The position numbers were made by a program, and so were the translations under genes. A stretch of 8,553 nucleotides of DNA from contig CAYRNW010000042.1 of assembly GCA_964425745.1 (NCBI GenBank), forward strand, positions 1-8,553, read 5' to 3'. The number at the start of each line of letters is the position of its first letter. Position 1 is the stretch's first letter. Under the pieces are notes generated by a model that was given only the letters and a program-made list of their open reading frames with translations, made no database searches and was not told the DNA's origin. Source of the stretch: CALCNS01 sp964425745 (lineage in GTDB: Bacteria > Bacillota > JAAYKD01). Shown here in pieces: positions 1-6,098 of this stretch.

Positions 1-199
1 CCATGGTATCCTGTTTCAGGAATATGGTGTCGCCCATGAAATATAACACAGCCGTACCGGCAGTTTTGTCGAATTCCATCTGCAGGACGTTCCCGGCGGT
101 GTCAGTAAGCGTAGTCTTAACAATATTCCGGTTCCGGCAATCAGAAAAAAATATGCAAACAGCGCACAGAAGCACGGCAACTTGAAGATACCGCGCCAT
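1..199 (-). CDS. MliC-like lysozyme-inhibitor lipoprotein, N-terminal part, runs off the window
   Basis: Reading down from position 199 gives MARYLQVAVL, a hydrophobic stretch, then Cys21. This is a lipoprotein-type signal peptide followed by a mature part with TDTAGNVLQMEFD, GTAVLYFMGDTIFLKQD. The pattern of a short strand, a hydrophobic strand, then 'G-T-I-x-L-K-Q' resembles the MliC/PliC family, membrane-bound inhibitors of C-type lysozyme that act at the outer membrane or in the periplasm. About 66 residues are visible; the conserved C-terminal half lies beyond position 1, so the family call is an inference. The residue before the lipobox Cys is Asp (FSDC), which is unusual. An in-frame ATG at 220 would add seven residues; 199 is preferred because an A-rich stretch precedes it. 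No clear promoter is visible upstream. Confidence 0.6.
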   Translation of the reverse strand, partial: MARYLQVAVLLCAVCIFFSDCRNRNIVKTTLTDTAGNVLQMEFDKTAGTAVLYFMGDTIFLKQDTM

Positions 200-253
200 T
201 TTTGATCTTAGAAATATCATATGCCTGATTATTAGTGTTTTAAAAATTGCAGA

Positions 254-271
254 TTTTTCCAGTTTTTCCAG
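254..271. repeat. 9-bp perfect tandem duplication
   Basis: TTTTTCCAG occurs twice head to tail (254-262 and 263-271), between the lipoprotein start and the glmS scrap. It looks like a replication-slippage product at a join. No function is proposed. Confidence 0.7.
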
Positions 272-279
272 ATGGCTCA

Positions 280-327
280 AGTGCCTGTTGTGTCTTTTCC
301 CTGGACGTACCGTGCCAGGTCGGCCAC
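280..327 (-). pseudogene. glmS: glmS internal fragment (16 codons)
   Basis: The minus strand reads VADLARYVQGKDTTGT and then a stop. This matches the stretch of the GlmS glutaminase domain that normally links 'YKTKGK' to 'GT-GIAHTRWATHG'. GlmS (glutamine-fructose-6-phosphate aminotransferase) makes glucosamine-6-phosphate for peptidoglycan and lipid A. Only this piece is present: there is no start, no catalytic Cys and no downstream HTRW motif, so it cannot be functional. It directly abuts repeat copy 1, within two bases. Its DNA partly matches the other glmS remnant at 5919-6098 (both contain a GGGAAA..GACACA..CAGGCACT series) but is not identical, so it is an independent or diverged copy. 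The match is short, but its order and spacing fit GlmS well. Confidence 0.6.
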
Positions 328-328
328 T

Positions 329-399
329 CCCATTTGCTTCGCAAACGGGTCCCTCCCTCCGCGGGACGAGCTTCCCCTTGTCAATGGGCAAGCTGCCTT
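329..399 (-). repeat. structured repeat, copy 1 (two adjacent hairpins)
   Basis: This 71-bp element begins AAGGCAGC on the minus strand and is repeated in the same orientation at 7602-7673. Outside one loop about 61 of 68 positions agree. It can fold into hairpin A (GTCCC at 367-363, a 9-nt loop, GGGAC at 353-349) and hairpin B (CCGTTTGC, loop GAA, GCAAATGG, at about 348-330). It lies just downstream of the RloB stop codon and just upstream of a glmS scrap. There is no T-tract after hairpin B, so a simple intrinsic terminator is unlikely. I do not recognise the family. Confidence 0.75.
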
Positions 400-439
400 A
401 TTTGGTGTAGGCCCCCCACATCTCGATCCCGCGCCTCCT

Positions 440-1132
440 CTATCTGGAAAAGGTTAGCTGTGAGGATGAAGAATTGATCCCAATTATACTATTGGCTAAT
501 AAATAGACTCTTGTTCCAAGAGTATTTGGCCAACGGTCAGCAGGAAAGACATCTAAAGCTGCAGCCCGTGTTATAGCAAGATTTACGTTTCCTTCTTTAA
601 GCAATCTATCAGTATCGTATCTTGATTCATTATAACCACCTAATAATTCTCGCATCTTTCTTTTTAAAAAAGGGTCCCCGCCTTTACGAGTTTTTCTATT
701 TATTATTATATCAGCCTTTTCCTGCTCAGAAAGACCTTCAACTCCAACCAGATGGAGCATCAACCACAATTCAAATGCAGGATTGCTGACACAAAAATTC
801 ATATTTGAATTCTGGTGACATTTTTGAGCAAGATATGATAGATTACGTTGATGCCAGCGATCACGATCAATTACCATCCACAACTCATCATCATCACCAA
901 TCTGATAAAAATCCTTGAATTCACATAGCCGATTATAGACTGAATTGGGATCAGGATCACTATTCTTTTCTTCATCCTGAGAGAGAACTACAACATGAAC
1001 ATTTGAAGCTTCCATTTTTTCTTTCAAAGCTTCGAAATATATATGCTCGGTCTTTCTTCCTTCGGTAGCAATAATTACAAGCCTGGCTGATTTCTTCCCT
1101 TCTGGACGTTCAAAATTCTTCCTGATTCTCAT
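440..1132 (-). CDS. rloB: RloB-like protein (AbiLii-type abortive infection partner)
   Basis: This 230-residue protein is the second gene of a two-gene defence operon. It carries the RloB-family landmarks in order: an acidic signature at residues 24-29 (EGRKTE), a DxD at 89-91 (VIDRDRW), FELWLMLH at 120-127, and a C-terminal 'NTLGTRVYLL' block near 203-212. The EG-x2-TE plus DxD layout is Toprim-like, suggesting a metal-dependent nuclease fold; that activity is inferred from the family. RloB proteins occur beside RloA ATPases and correspond to AbiLii of the AbiL phage-defence system. The ATG lies 11 bp after the RloA stop, so the two are surely co-transcribed. The last dozen residues (INSSSSQLTFSR) do not look family-like, and the DNA turns GC-rich there, so the native C-terminus may have been replaced at a recombination join. 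Confidence 0.85.
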   Translation of the reverse strand: MRIRKNFERPEGKKSARLVIIATEGRKTEHIYFEALKEKMEASNVHVVVLSQDEEKNSDPDPNSVYNRLCEFKDFYQIGDDDELWMVIDRDRWHQRNLSYLAQKCHQNSNMNFCVSNPAFELWLMLHLVGVEGLSEQEKADIIINRKTRKGGDPFLKRKMRELLGGYNESRYDTDRLLKEGNVNLAITRAAALDVFPADRWPNTLGTRVYLLANSIIGINSSSSQLTFSR

Positions 1133-1143
1133 AGGTCAGTTTT

Positions 1144-2478
1144 CTACCAGCGTAAATCATTTAAATTACCAAAAAATGGGATGGCTCCATATCTTCCCTG
1201 GAGGTATCCGGTTTTCAGATTTACATCCGGACGTGGTTTATACTCTACTAATGATGTGATATGTGAAGATCCTTTCTTATCCTTCTCGACAAACCAAACT
1301 TCATCGGACCTAAAGAGCCCTAGATCAAGTAAATTTGACTCATGCGTCGTGCATATCAATTGAGTGTCCCTGTTATTACAAATCTTGTTGAAATAATATT
1401 CAAATAATTCATAAGTCAACATTGGATGAAGACTTCTATCAATTTCGTCGACAACATATACAGATGGATTATGAGTCATATCTATCAATGCTGGAATAAA
1501 ATCAATCATTCTAAGAGAGCCATCTGATTCTTCTGACATTTCGAAAGTAACTGGAGCATTATCAATTCTTTGATGCTCAGTCCGCAATTTGAATACCTGA
1601 AGTTTCCCATTCAAATCAAGTTGGAAAGTATAATTCGCCTTTCCGTCCCTTGACGTTAACAAAATGGCTTTTTGGGGTTTTAGATCTCTTTGAATCTTAG
1701 CGATAATAATATTATCGACATCTGTAAGTTGTTCAACTTTAATCTTATCCTTACGAATTTTGTCTATTCCTGTCTGGAAGAATTTCAACATTGTCTCTAA
1801 AGGTTTTACAAATTCCTCCTTCATGTGAAGATTGAATGACAAGCCTTTATACTTGGTATCTGGAAAAATTATTTTTAATCTGTTTGAAAACCAATCAAAA
1901 ACTTCTTCAACACCGTTCAGGTTTTTACCATTACGAGTCATATACTCAGAAAGATAACTTTTGTTTTTGGGGGTCGTTTCGCCCATATAATTGAGCATTT
2001 GAGATAAGCTTTTATCTGAGATTAACCCTTTTCCAATGTCTACCCGGACACCATCAGAAGAATTTTTTCTTTCAAATATTTTATTTTCAGACCTTTTATT
2101 AATTTCGTACAACCATTCTTCAAGTATTTCTTTAGAATTAACCACAACACCATAAGCATAATATGTTTTATCGTACTTCAACTCGACTTCTAAAGTAGCC
2201 CTTTCTTTAAGTTCTGTACATAGTTTATAAAAAGGGATCCCTGTGCTTGGAATACCATTTATAGCTATCTTCTTCAGAAGATTCAGTGATTTAACCAAAT
2301 TTGACTTACCTGAAGCATTTGCTCCATATACTATTGATGATCTCAGAATAGATATATCATCTCTCTTAACACTTCTCAGCACGTGTCCATCATTTGTCGT
2401 TCCTTTTCCGGCAATTAACGAAAATTCAGTCGATTCGCCAAAAGAATAAATATTGTCAACTGTAAATCTAATAATCAT
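1144..2478 (-). CDS. rloA: RloA-like AAA/ABC-type ATPase (AbiLi-type)
   Basis: From the ATG at 2478 this is a 444-residue ATPase of the AAA_21/RloA (OLD-like) group. It shows a Walker A at residues 52-59 (GANASGKS), an ABC-signature-like block EMSEESDGSLR near 313-323, a Walker B at 340-347 (VYVVDEID) followed by RSLHP, an H-loop at 377-381 (TTHES) and a C-terminal YLQGRYGAIP. These are all the parts of an ATP-driven sensor or clamp. Paired with RloB it forms an AbiL-type abortive-infection module, expected to act in the cytoplasm on phage infection. The frame stays open to a TTG at 2508, but that TTG is inside the promoter -7 box, so the ATG at 2478 (MIIRFTVDN) is the sensible start. The gene is AT-rich compared with the scraps around it. 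Confidence 0.88.
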   Translation of the reverse strand: MIIRFTVDNIYSFGESTEFSLIAGKGTTNDGHVLRSVKRDDISILRSSIVYGANASGKSNLVKSLNLLKKIAINGIPSTGIPFYKLCTELKERATLEVELKYDKTYYAYGVVVNSKEILEEWLYEINKRSENKIFERKNSSDGVRVDIGKGLISDKSLSQMLNYMGETTPKNKSYLSEYMTRNGKNLNGVEEVFDWFSNRLKIIFPDTKYKGLSFNLHMKEEFVKPLETMLKFFQTGIDKIRKDKIKVEQLTDVDNIIIAKIQRDLKPQKAILLTSRDGKANYTFQLDLNGKLQVFKLRTEHQRIDNAPVTFEMSEESDGSLRMIDFIPALIDMTHNPSVYVVDEIDRSLHPMLTYELFEYYFNKICNNRDTQLICTTHESNLLDLGLFRSDEVWFVEKDKKGSSHITSLVEYKPRPDVNLKTGYLQGRYGAIPFFGNLNDLRW

Positions 2479-2505
2479 ATAACCATTTTTATTGATTTCT
2501 TGTCG

Positions 2506-2537
2506 CAAATATACATATTTTAGTAAACATCCGACAA
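2506..2537 (-). promoter_or_regulatory. Bacteroidota-type promoter of rloAB
   Basis: On the minus strand TTG (2537-2535) is followed after 21 bp by TATATTTG (2513-2506), which fits the Bacteroidota sigma-ABfr consensus TTG-N19-21-TAnnTTTG. Transcription would start a few bases downstream, giving a leader of roughly 20-25 nt before the ATG at 2478. This also rules out the TTG at 2508 as a start codon. Confidence 0.75.
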
Positions 2538-2546
2538 TTTGTCCGG
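2531..2546. promoter_or_regulatory. inverted repeat over the rloAB -33 element
   Basis: CCGACAATTTGTCCGG contains perfect arms GACAA/TTGTC around a central T, extended by CCG/CGG with a one-base bulge. It covers the -33 TTG of the rloAB promoter, so a bound repressor would block it. On the plus strand it is followed by GTTTTT and could also act as a weak terminator in that direction, but no plus-strand gene needs one. Confidence 0.4.
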
Positions 2547-2652
2547 GTTTTTATTGATAAAACTTCTTTTTTACCTTTCAGCTAATACCTTCACATCAAC
2601 ATTCAATTTAATCATCTCAAAAGGAAACAAATAGCGACTAACTGACAGTATG

Positions 2653-2736
2653 ATAAGTAATGGGGTACGACGAGGCGCAGAACGTGAAACTCTCTACCAT
2701 GACCTCGTCACCCGGGCCCACACCGTAAGCCAGCGT
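2653..2736 (-). pseudogene. DegT/DnrJ/EryC1 aminotransferase fragment (N-terminal region)
   Basis: The minus strand reads TLAYGVGPGDEVMVESFTFC then ASSYPITY. This is the hallmark 'AL..LGVGPGDEVIVPSFTF.AS..PI.Y' stretch of PLP-dependent DegT/DnrJ/EryC1 sugar aminotransferases, normally about residues 55-85. It leaves the family pattern after 'PITY' and stops five codons later. There is no start codon, no PLP lysine and no C-terminal half, so it is a scrap. Its first nine codons overlap, in another frame, the end of the HEPN gene (stop at 2708), placing a join near 2737. GC content is higher than in both flanking defence genes. It could come from the same gene as the DegT half at 7778-8494, or from a paralogue. 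Confidence 0.75.
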
Positions 2737-4378
2737 TTTCTTTATTGTGAGCAACTGTCATATTACTACGTCGATAAAGATTCTCAAATTTATCTTCTAG
2801 CAATTGTATTTGAATTTCTTTTTCCTTATCATTAATTGTACTTTGCATGATTGCTACTTTTATCGGATCAAAATATGAGGAAATTTGTTTTTTGGTTTTT
2901 TCTTCTTGAAAAGTCGTATACTTCTGCCCCAGATACACAATGTATCGTAAAAATTCATTAAACAGTCGTTTTGTATCAATAGCAAAGTAAATCTCATCAA
3001 ACAAGGTCAGTTTGTTCAAGTATTCGAATTCCGTTGACAGGTATATATTTTCAGCATTCCTGAAATGAGTGAAAGCATTTCTCTCATCCTCATTGTCTAA
3101 ATCGTATTTTCTTATTATTGTTTCAACTCTTTTCTGAAGCGCCTCAAGTTTGGCTGTCACTTCAACATCATTCAATTCATTCACAACTAATTCAACTGGC
3201 TGAAAACAAGATATCATCTTAGAGCTTTCATTAAAACCAAATATTTTATTAAATATTTCATATGCAGAGACATGAATTCTTTTCAAACATATTCTGCTCT
3301 CCCATGAAGACTCAGCATAACAAGCAGCTCTAATTATCGCTACAATATCATTCAGCAGAAATTCAGACAATGCTATTATTCTTGTAAATTCTGAAATGAA
3401 TCTGGCAGATTCATTTTCAATACTTATTCCAAGTTTTTTTATTTGTTTTAATCCAGCATCCACCCCGACAGCCATCTTCACATATTGCTTTAGTTGCTTC
3501 GTATTATAGCAGTATATTTCATTGATACATGAACGAATTTTTTCGTCTTTTGCAAGATAACTGTCTAAAAGCTTTATTATATCAATGACACCAGCTGTAT
3601 GGGAAAACCACAAATTCTTAATTATTGTATATTTTGGGAATACTAATAGTATTAATTGATTAATTAATTTACAATATGTATTTATCTTCTTTACCTCTTT
3701 CGCTTCGCTAGATATTTTAAAGTACTTTTCCGCGACTTTTCTTACATTCCTATCAAAATGGGTTGCTATATTTCTATCTGGCCATGATATATGTTGTCCC
3801 CACAATCTCTTCACATCATGTTCTATCTGTGAAGCCAAATTGTGCTTGCTCGAATCTGGAATAATATAAAAAGTATAGAAAGACTTCCATAAAGAGACAT
3901 CTTCATCTTTGTCGTAGCCAAACAAAGCCTTCATTGCTTCTGCAATAACCCTGTTTATATTTACTAAATAGGTTTGTTTAAGCAAATCATCTTCTAACAA
4001 CATTTGGGCGCGCATGTATGCATTAAGCTCAATCATTGAGAGCTCTATTACTGCAACAATCTCTAAAACTGGTAGAATTCGTTCTGTTTCTTCACTTAGT
4101 TTTCCTTGGGCCTTTATCACAGAATACATAGGGATCAACATGTCCAAATCTTTCCCGTAATTCTTGATTGATTCCCCAAGAAACTCATGTAATTGTGACA
4201 ATGTCTTTCTTAACACTTGTTTTGTTATATTAACATCCGCCAAAATCCATTCAGGCGGCCACTGCCACCTTATAAGAACGGGAAGCTTTTTTGAAAGCCG
4301 ATGCTGACCTTTTGTCAGGGGACCGCTATGCGCTTTCGTGATGCCATATCCGTTTACAGCTATCTTCTGATAGTACAA
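2708..4378 (-). CDS. tandem HEPN-domain protein, putative ribonuclease effector
   Basis: This is a 556-codon, almost entirely helical protein that I do not recognise as a named family. It seems to be built from two copies of one unit about 230 residues apart. Each has an 'L-x-LN' helix (N119; N343), an 'FGY/FGF' turn after a long helix (residues 153-155; 380-382), then about 50 residues later an RNxxxH motif (R202-N203-x3-H207 in DRNIATHFD; R433-N434-x3-H438 in ERNAFTHFR). RNxxxH is the catalytic signature of HEPN ribonucleases such as HEPN toxins and Cas13, so an RNase role is inferred. It lies 48 bp after the toxin-antitoxin pair, on the same strand. The only early start is a TTG at 4378; the next Met is residue 80. 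The first ~40 codons are GC-rich and may be foreign, and the last ~6-8 run into a DegT scrap, so both ends may be altered. Confidence 0.7.
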   Translation of the reverse strand: MYYQKIAVNGYGITKAHSGPLTKGQHRLSKKLPVLIRWQWPPEWILADVNITKQVLRKTLSQLHEFLGESIKNYGKDLDMLIPMYSVIKAQGKLSEETERILPVLEIVAVIELSMIELNAYMRAQMLLEDDLLKQTYLVNINRVIAEAMKALFGYDKDEDVSLWKSFYTFYIIPDSSKHNLASQIEHDVKRLWGQHISWPDRNIATHFDRNVRKVAEKYFKISSEAKEVKKINTYCKLINQLILLVFPKYTIIKNLWFSHTAGVIDIIKLLDSYLAKDEKIRSCINEIYCYNTKQLKQYVKMAVGVDAGLKQIKKLGISIENESARFISEFTRIIALSEFLLNDIVAIIRAACYAESSWESRICLKRIHVSAYEIFNKIFGFNESSKMISCFQPVELVVNELNDVEVTAKLEALQKRVETIIRKYDLDNEDERNAFTHFRNAENIYLSTEFEYLNKLTLFDEIYFAIDTKRLFNEFLRYIVYLGQKYTTFQEEKTKKQISSYFDPIKVAIMQSTINDKEKEIQIQLLEDKFENLYRRSNMTVAHNKENAGLRCGPG

Positions 4379-4426
4379 AGCTTAGATTTATAGAGGAAAT
4401 CTAGCGGATACAAAAGGTTATACTGC

Positions 4427-5431
4427 TTAAATCTGATTTAATTCAAACGCATATTCGTAACTGATAATACTTTTGTCCTTTTCATTATCCTTCCAAGCTT
4501 CTTCCAAATGGCTAAACTTAATAATGTCATTTGTGCTCATGGATTTGAATACAGTTGCTACTTTTTCTAAAATTTCTATTTCATTTTCCAAAAATAAATC
4601 GGCTTCAAACGGCCTGTCCTTTCTTGCTTTGAATTGTTCGCCTGTATAACCATTTTGGAACTCTGTGGTATGAATATCTATTTCATTTTTGTTGGCTAAA
4701 TATTCAAATATGCTTTGAAAATTAATAGGCACGGGGCCCATATCTATAGCTTTGTATCTTACGCCACTTATTGAAAAACAACTTTGTTTGAACATTAAAA
4801 AATCGGCATAAAATAACAGCTTGTTCATTTTGGTTTTGAATGGTGCCATTTTCTCTGAAAAATAAACCACCATTTCGGTAAACTTTTCAAGGTTGGGATT
4901 CCTGTAACCTGAATAAATATCAGCCAAATGGTCGCCCAGTAAATATTTTTTGAAATTCAAATTAAAAATGTTCCGCTTTCTTTCTTCCATCAACAACCGG
5001 GCTTTACGTACATATCTATCTTTCGTCTTTTCATCTAATTTTCCACATAATTCAATCATACCCATGAATATTTTTGGATCTTCTGCCATCTGGATCAATT
5101 TAGCATTGGCAATGCTGGGTATTTCACCTGCTTCATATTGGCGGTAGGTGTTTACTCCAAAACCTAAAACCTCCGACATTTTATTTGCCGGCAAACCGTA
5201 TTTTTCACGTATTCTGGTAATTTCATCAGGAAATGGGATGTTGAATCTATCTCGGTATTGATTATATACCTGATTCATATTCACCTCATCCATTGATGTA
5301 GTGGTAAATTGCTCTCCACTATCCTCGCATTTGTAATAATGAAAAACAACTTCAAATTCCTCCTTTCTGAAATGCATTGACCGGCGTTCTTTGATCAATT
5401 TCATTTCTTTACCTGTAATTGGACTTTTCAT
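4427..5431 (-). CDS. MqsA-like HTH antitoxin with SocA/Panacea domain
   Basis: This 334-residue protein has three parts. Residues 1-45 are a YgiT/MqsA-type zinc-finger region in which the CxxC pairs have decayed to S3-x2-T6 and C35-x2-S38, so zinc binding is probably lost. Residues 66-105 form a helix-turn-helix (IREKYGLPANKMSEVLGFG, then NTYRQYEAGEIPS) that should bind the operon's own operator. Residues about 178-315 are a SocA/Panacea (DUF4065) domain with KMNKLLFYADFLMFK, ISGVRYKAIDMGPVP and a terminal HLEEAW. Panacea domains neutralise many unrelated toxins, so this is expected to be the antitoxin and autorepressor of the toxin upstream. Its ATG overlaps the toxin stop (ATGA), giving translational coupling. 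The tail ends 48 bp before the HEPN gene, which it might also control. Confidence 0.85.
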   Translation of the reverse strand: MKSPITGKEMKLIKERRSMHFRKEEFEVVFHYYKCEDSGEQFTTTSMDEVNMNQVYNQYRDRFNIPFPDEITRIREKYGLPANKMSEVLGFGVNTYRQYEAGEIPSIANAKLIQMAEDPKIFMGMIELCGKLDEKTKDRYVRKARLLMEERKRNIFNLNFKKYLLGDHLADIYSGYRNPNLEKFTEMVVYFSEKMAPFKTKMNKLLFYADFLMFKQSCFSISGVRYKAIDMGPVPINFQSIFEYLANKNEIDIHTTEFQNGYTGEQFKARKDRPFEADLFLENEIEILEKVATVFKSMSTNDIIKFSHLEEAWKDNEKDKSIISYEYAFELNQI

Positions 5432-5787
5432 TCTTTGTTCTGTTTTAAAGGATAGTTCATTTTGTGCCGAGCCAAGTGAAAAGAAATACAGATAACACTG
5501 TTGTCTTTTACTCCCATAGTGATTTTAATGTACACTTCCTTTTCCTTTATCGTTTTGCCAAACACCCACATATCAGCACCTTGGTAAAGTCTTTCTTCGA
5601 GTGGCCCTTCGCTGTAGTCTTTGACTTCGAGGGCTTCCAAAATTGCCTTACGGTCTATGGGGCGAAGCTCTAAATCTATTAGGGCTTGTGCGTTTTCACC
5701 TCTATCGTCACGAAAGAGCACGTCCCAAAACCTCATCTTTTCTTTGAACTCATATAAAAAGGATGCTATTATTTCTTCTGTGCTCAT
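5428..5787 (-). CDS. MqsR-like toxin
   Basis: This 119-residue basic-to-neutral protein is the first gene of the toxin-antitoxin operon. Residues 56-95 carry the block KDYSEGPLEERLYQGADMWV and then FGKTI-x4-VYIKITMG, followed by DNSVICISFHLARHKMNYPLK. The order 'D-Y, short spacer, MWVFGK, E-VYIKI, ICISFH' fits the RelE-like fold of MqsR-family toxins, which cut mRNA; the VYIKI strand is the clearest match. MqsR proper is about 98 residues, so this form has an N-terminal extension. Evidence from context is strong: the next gene is an MqsA/SocA antitoxin overlapping by 4 bp, and a clean promoter lies just upstream. The toxin-first order matches mqsRA. The exact catalytic residues cannot be assigned by eye. 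Confidence 0.75.
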   Translation of the reverse strand: MSTEEIIASFLYEFKEKMRFWDVLFRDDRGENAQALIDLELRPIDRKAILEALEVKDYSEGPLEERLYQGADMWVFGKTIKEKEVYIKITMGVKDNSVICISFHLARHKMNYPLKQNKE

Positions 5788-5804
5788 ATAGTGCTTTGGT
5801 ATTG

Positions 5805-5834
5805 CAAAGGTATAGTTATTTATTAATAAAACAA
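5805..5834 (-). promoter_or_regulatory. promoter of the toxin-antitoxin operon
   Basis: On the minus strand TTG (5834-5832) is separated by 19 bp from TACCTTTG (5812-5805), an exact match to the Bacteroidota consensus TTG-N19-TAnnTTTG. The leader to the toxin ATG at 5787 would be about 10-15 nt, too short for a riboswitch, so control is probably at initiation. The -7 box is part of a small inverted repeat, CTTTG-6 nt-CAAAG. Confidence 0.8.
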
Positions 5835-5894
5835 CTTTATAGTAGTTTTATTCTACATATTTTAATACATATACAACTTTAAAGTAACTTTATT
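5831..5894. promoter_or_regulatory. duplicated operator-like motif, 42-bp spacing
   Basis: Two 22-bp direct repeats, 5831-5852 (ACAACTTTATAGTAG...) and 5873-5894 (ACAACTTTAAAGTAA...), agree at 19 of 22 positions. The upstream copy holds a perfect palindrome ACTTTAAAGT (5876-5885). Their starts are 42 bp apart, four turns of B-DNA, so proteins bound to both would sit on the same face. The nearer copy overlaps the -33 TTG of the toxin-antitoxin promoter. The HTH antitoxin encoded in the operon is the obvious candidate ligand; this is inference. Confidence 0.55.
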
Positions 5895-5918
5895 AAATCT
5901 GGTGTCTGAGGAGAGCAA

Positions 5919-6098
5919 GCGGGTGTGGACAATGCCCATAGTGCCTGATGTGTCTTTCCCTTTGGTCTTGTAGACTGCCAGTTGGTTTGCCGAGTTGATG
6001 ATAGCCAGGCCGGCGCTGTCGTAGCAGCGGAATTCCAGGCGTTTGAGGCCTTTAAGGAGTATGGGAGCGGCCTGACGGGGTCCTATGTATCCAACAAT
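5919..6098 (-). pseudogene. glmS: glmS N-terminal remnant with internal deletion
   Basis: The minus strand reads IVGYIGPRQAAPILLKGLKR, LEFRCYDSAGLAIIN, QLAVYKTKGKDTSGTMGIVH and TR, which is the GlmS glutaminase domain start. Three defects show it is dead. The 'MC-G' that carries the catalytic N-terminal Cys is gone. The invariant YRGYDSAG has become FRCYDSAG. About 11 residues that normally lie between two 'GK' pairs (KGKV..DL..YV.GKD) are missing. After HTR the frame enters unrelated AT-rich DNA and stops at 5862. The remnant starts within two bases of where the DUF4143 ATPase loses its own sequence, in another frame. The missing segment corresponds to the piece found alone at 280-327. Confidence 0.82.

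Noticed and set aside
329..399. The structured repeats as integron attC sites
   Set aside because: They are imperfectly palindromic and follow stop codons, but there is no RYYYAAC / GTTRRRY core pair at the ends and no integrase in the window.
247..477. Plus-strand frames of 61-76 codons in the GC-rich stretch
   Set aside because: They are antisense to the glmS scrap and the structured repeat and show no protein-like pattern.
461..478. ATTCTTCATCC shared with the transaldolase relic, as a third transaldolase trace
   Set aside because: The 11-base match is inside the RloB frame and the flanks do not continue as transaldolase; chance cannot be excluded.
2571..2640. Short minus-strand frame ending YLFPFEMIKLNVDVKVLAER as a gene end
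   Set aside because: It is open and plausible in composition but only about 20 codons long, has no start or recognisable family, and lies in the intergenic stretch before rloA. I see nothing else between 2547 and 2652.
4340..4378. KIAVNGYG at the start of the HEPN gene as a GAPDH N-terminus
   Set aside because: The resemblance to the archaeal-type 'VAINGYGTIGKRVA' stops after eight residues; the Rossmann GxGxxG is not completed.
5919..6098. glmS fragments as a Tn7-type attachment site
   Set aside because: Tn7-like elements target the 3' end of glmS. Both fragments here come from the N-terminal glutaminase region, and no Tn7 transposition genes are visible.
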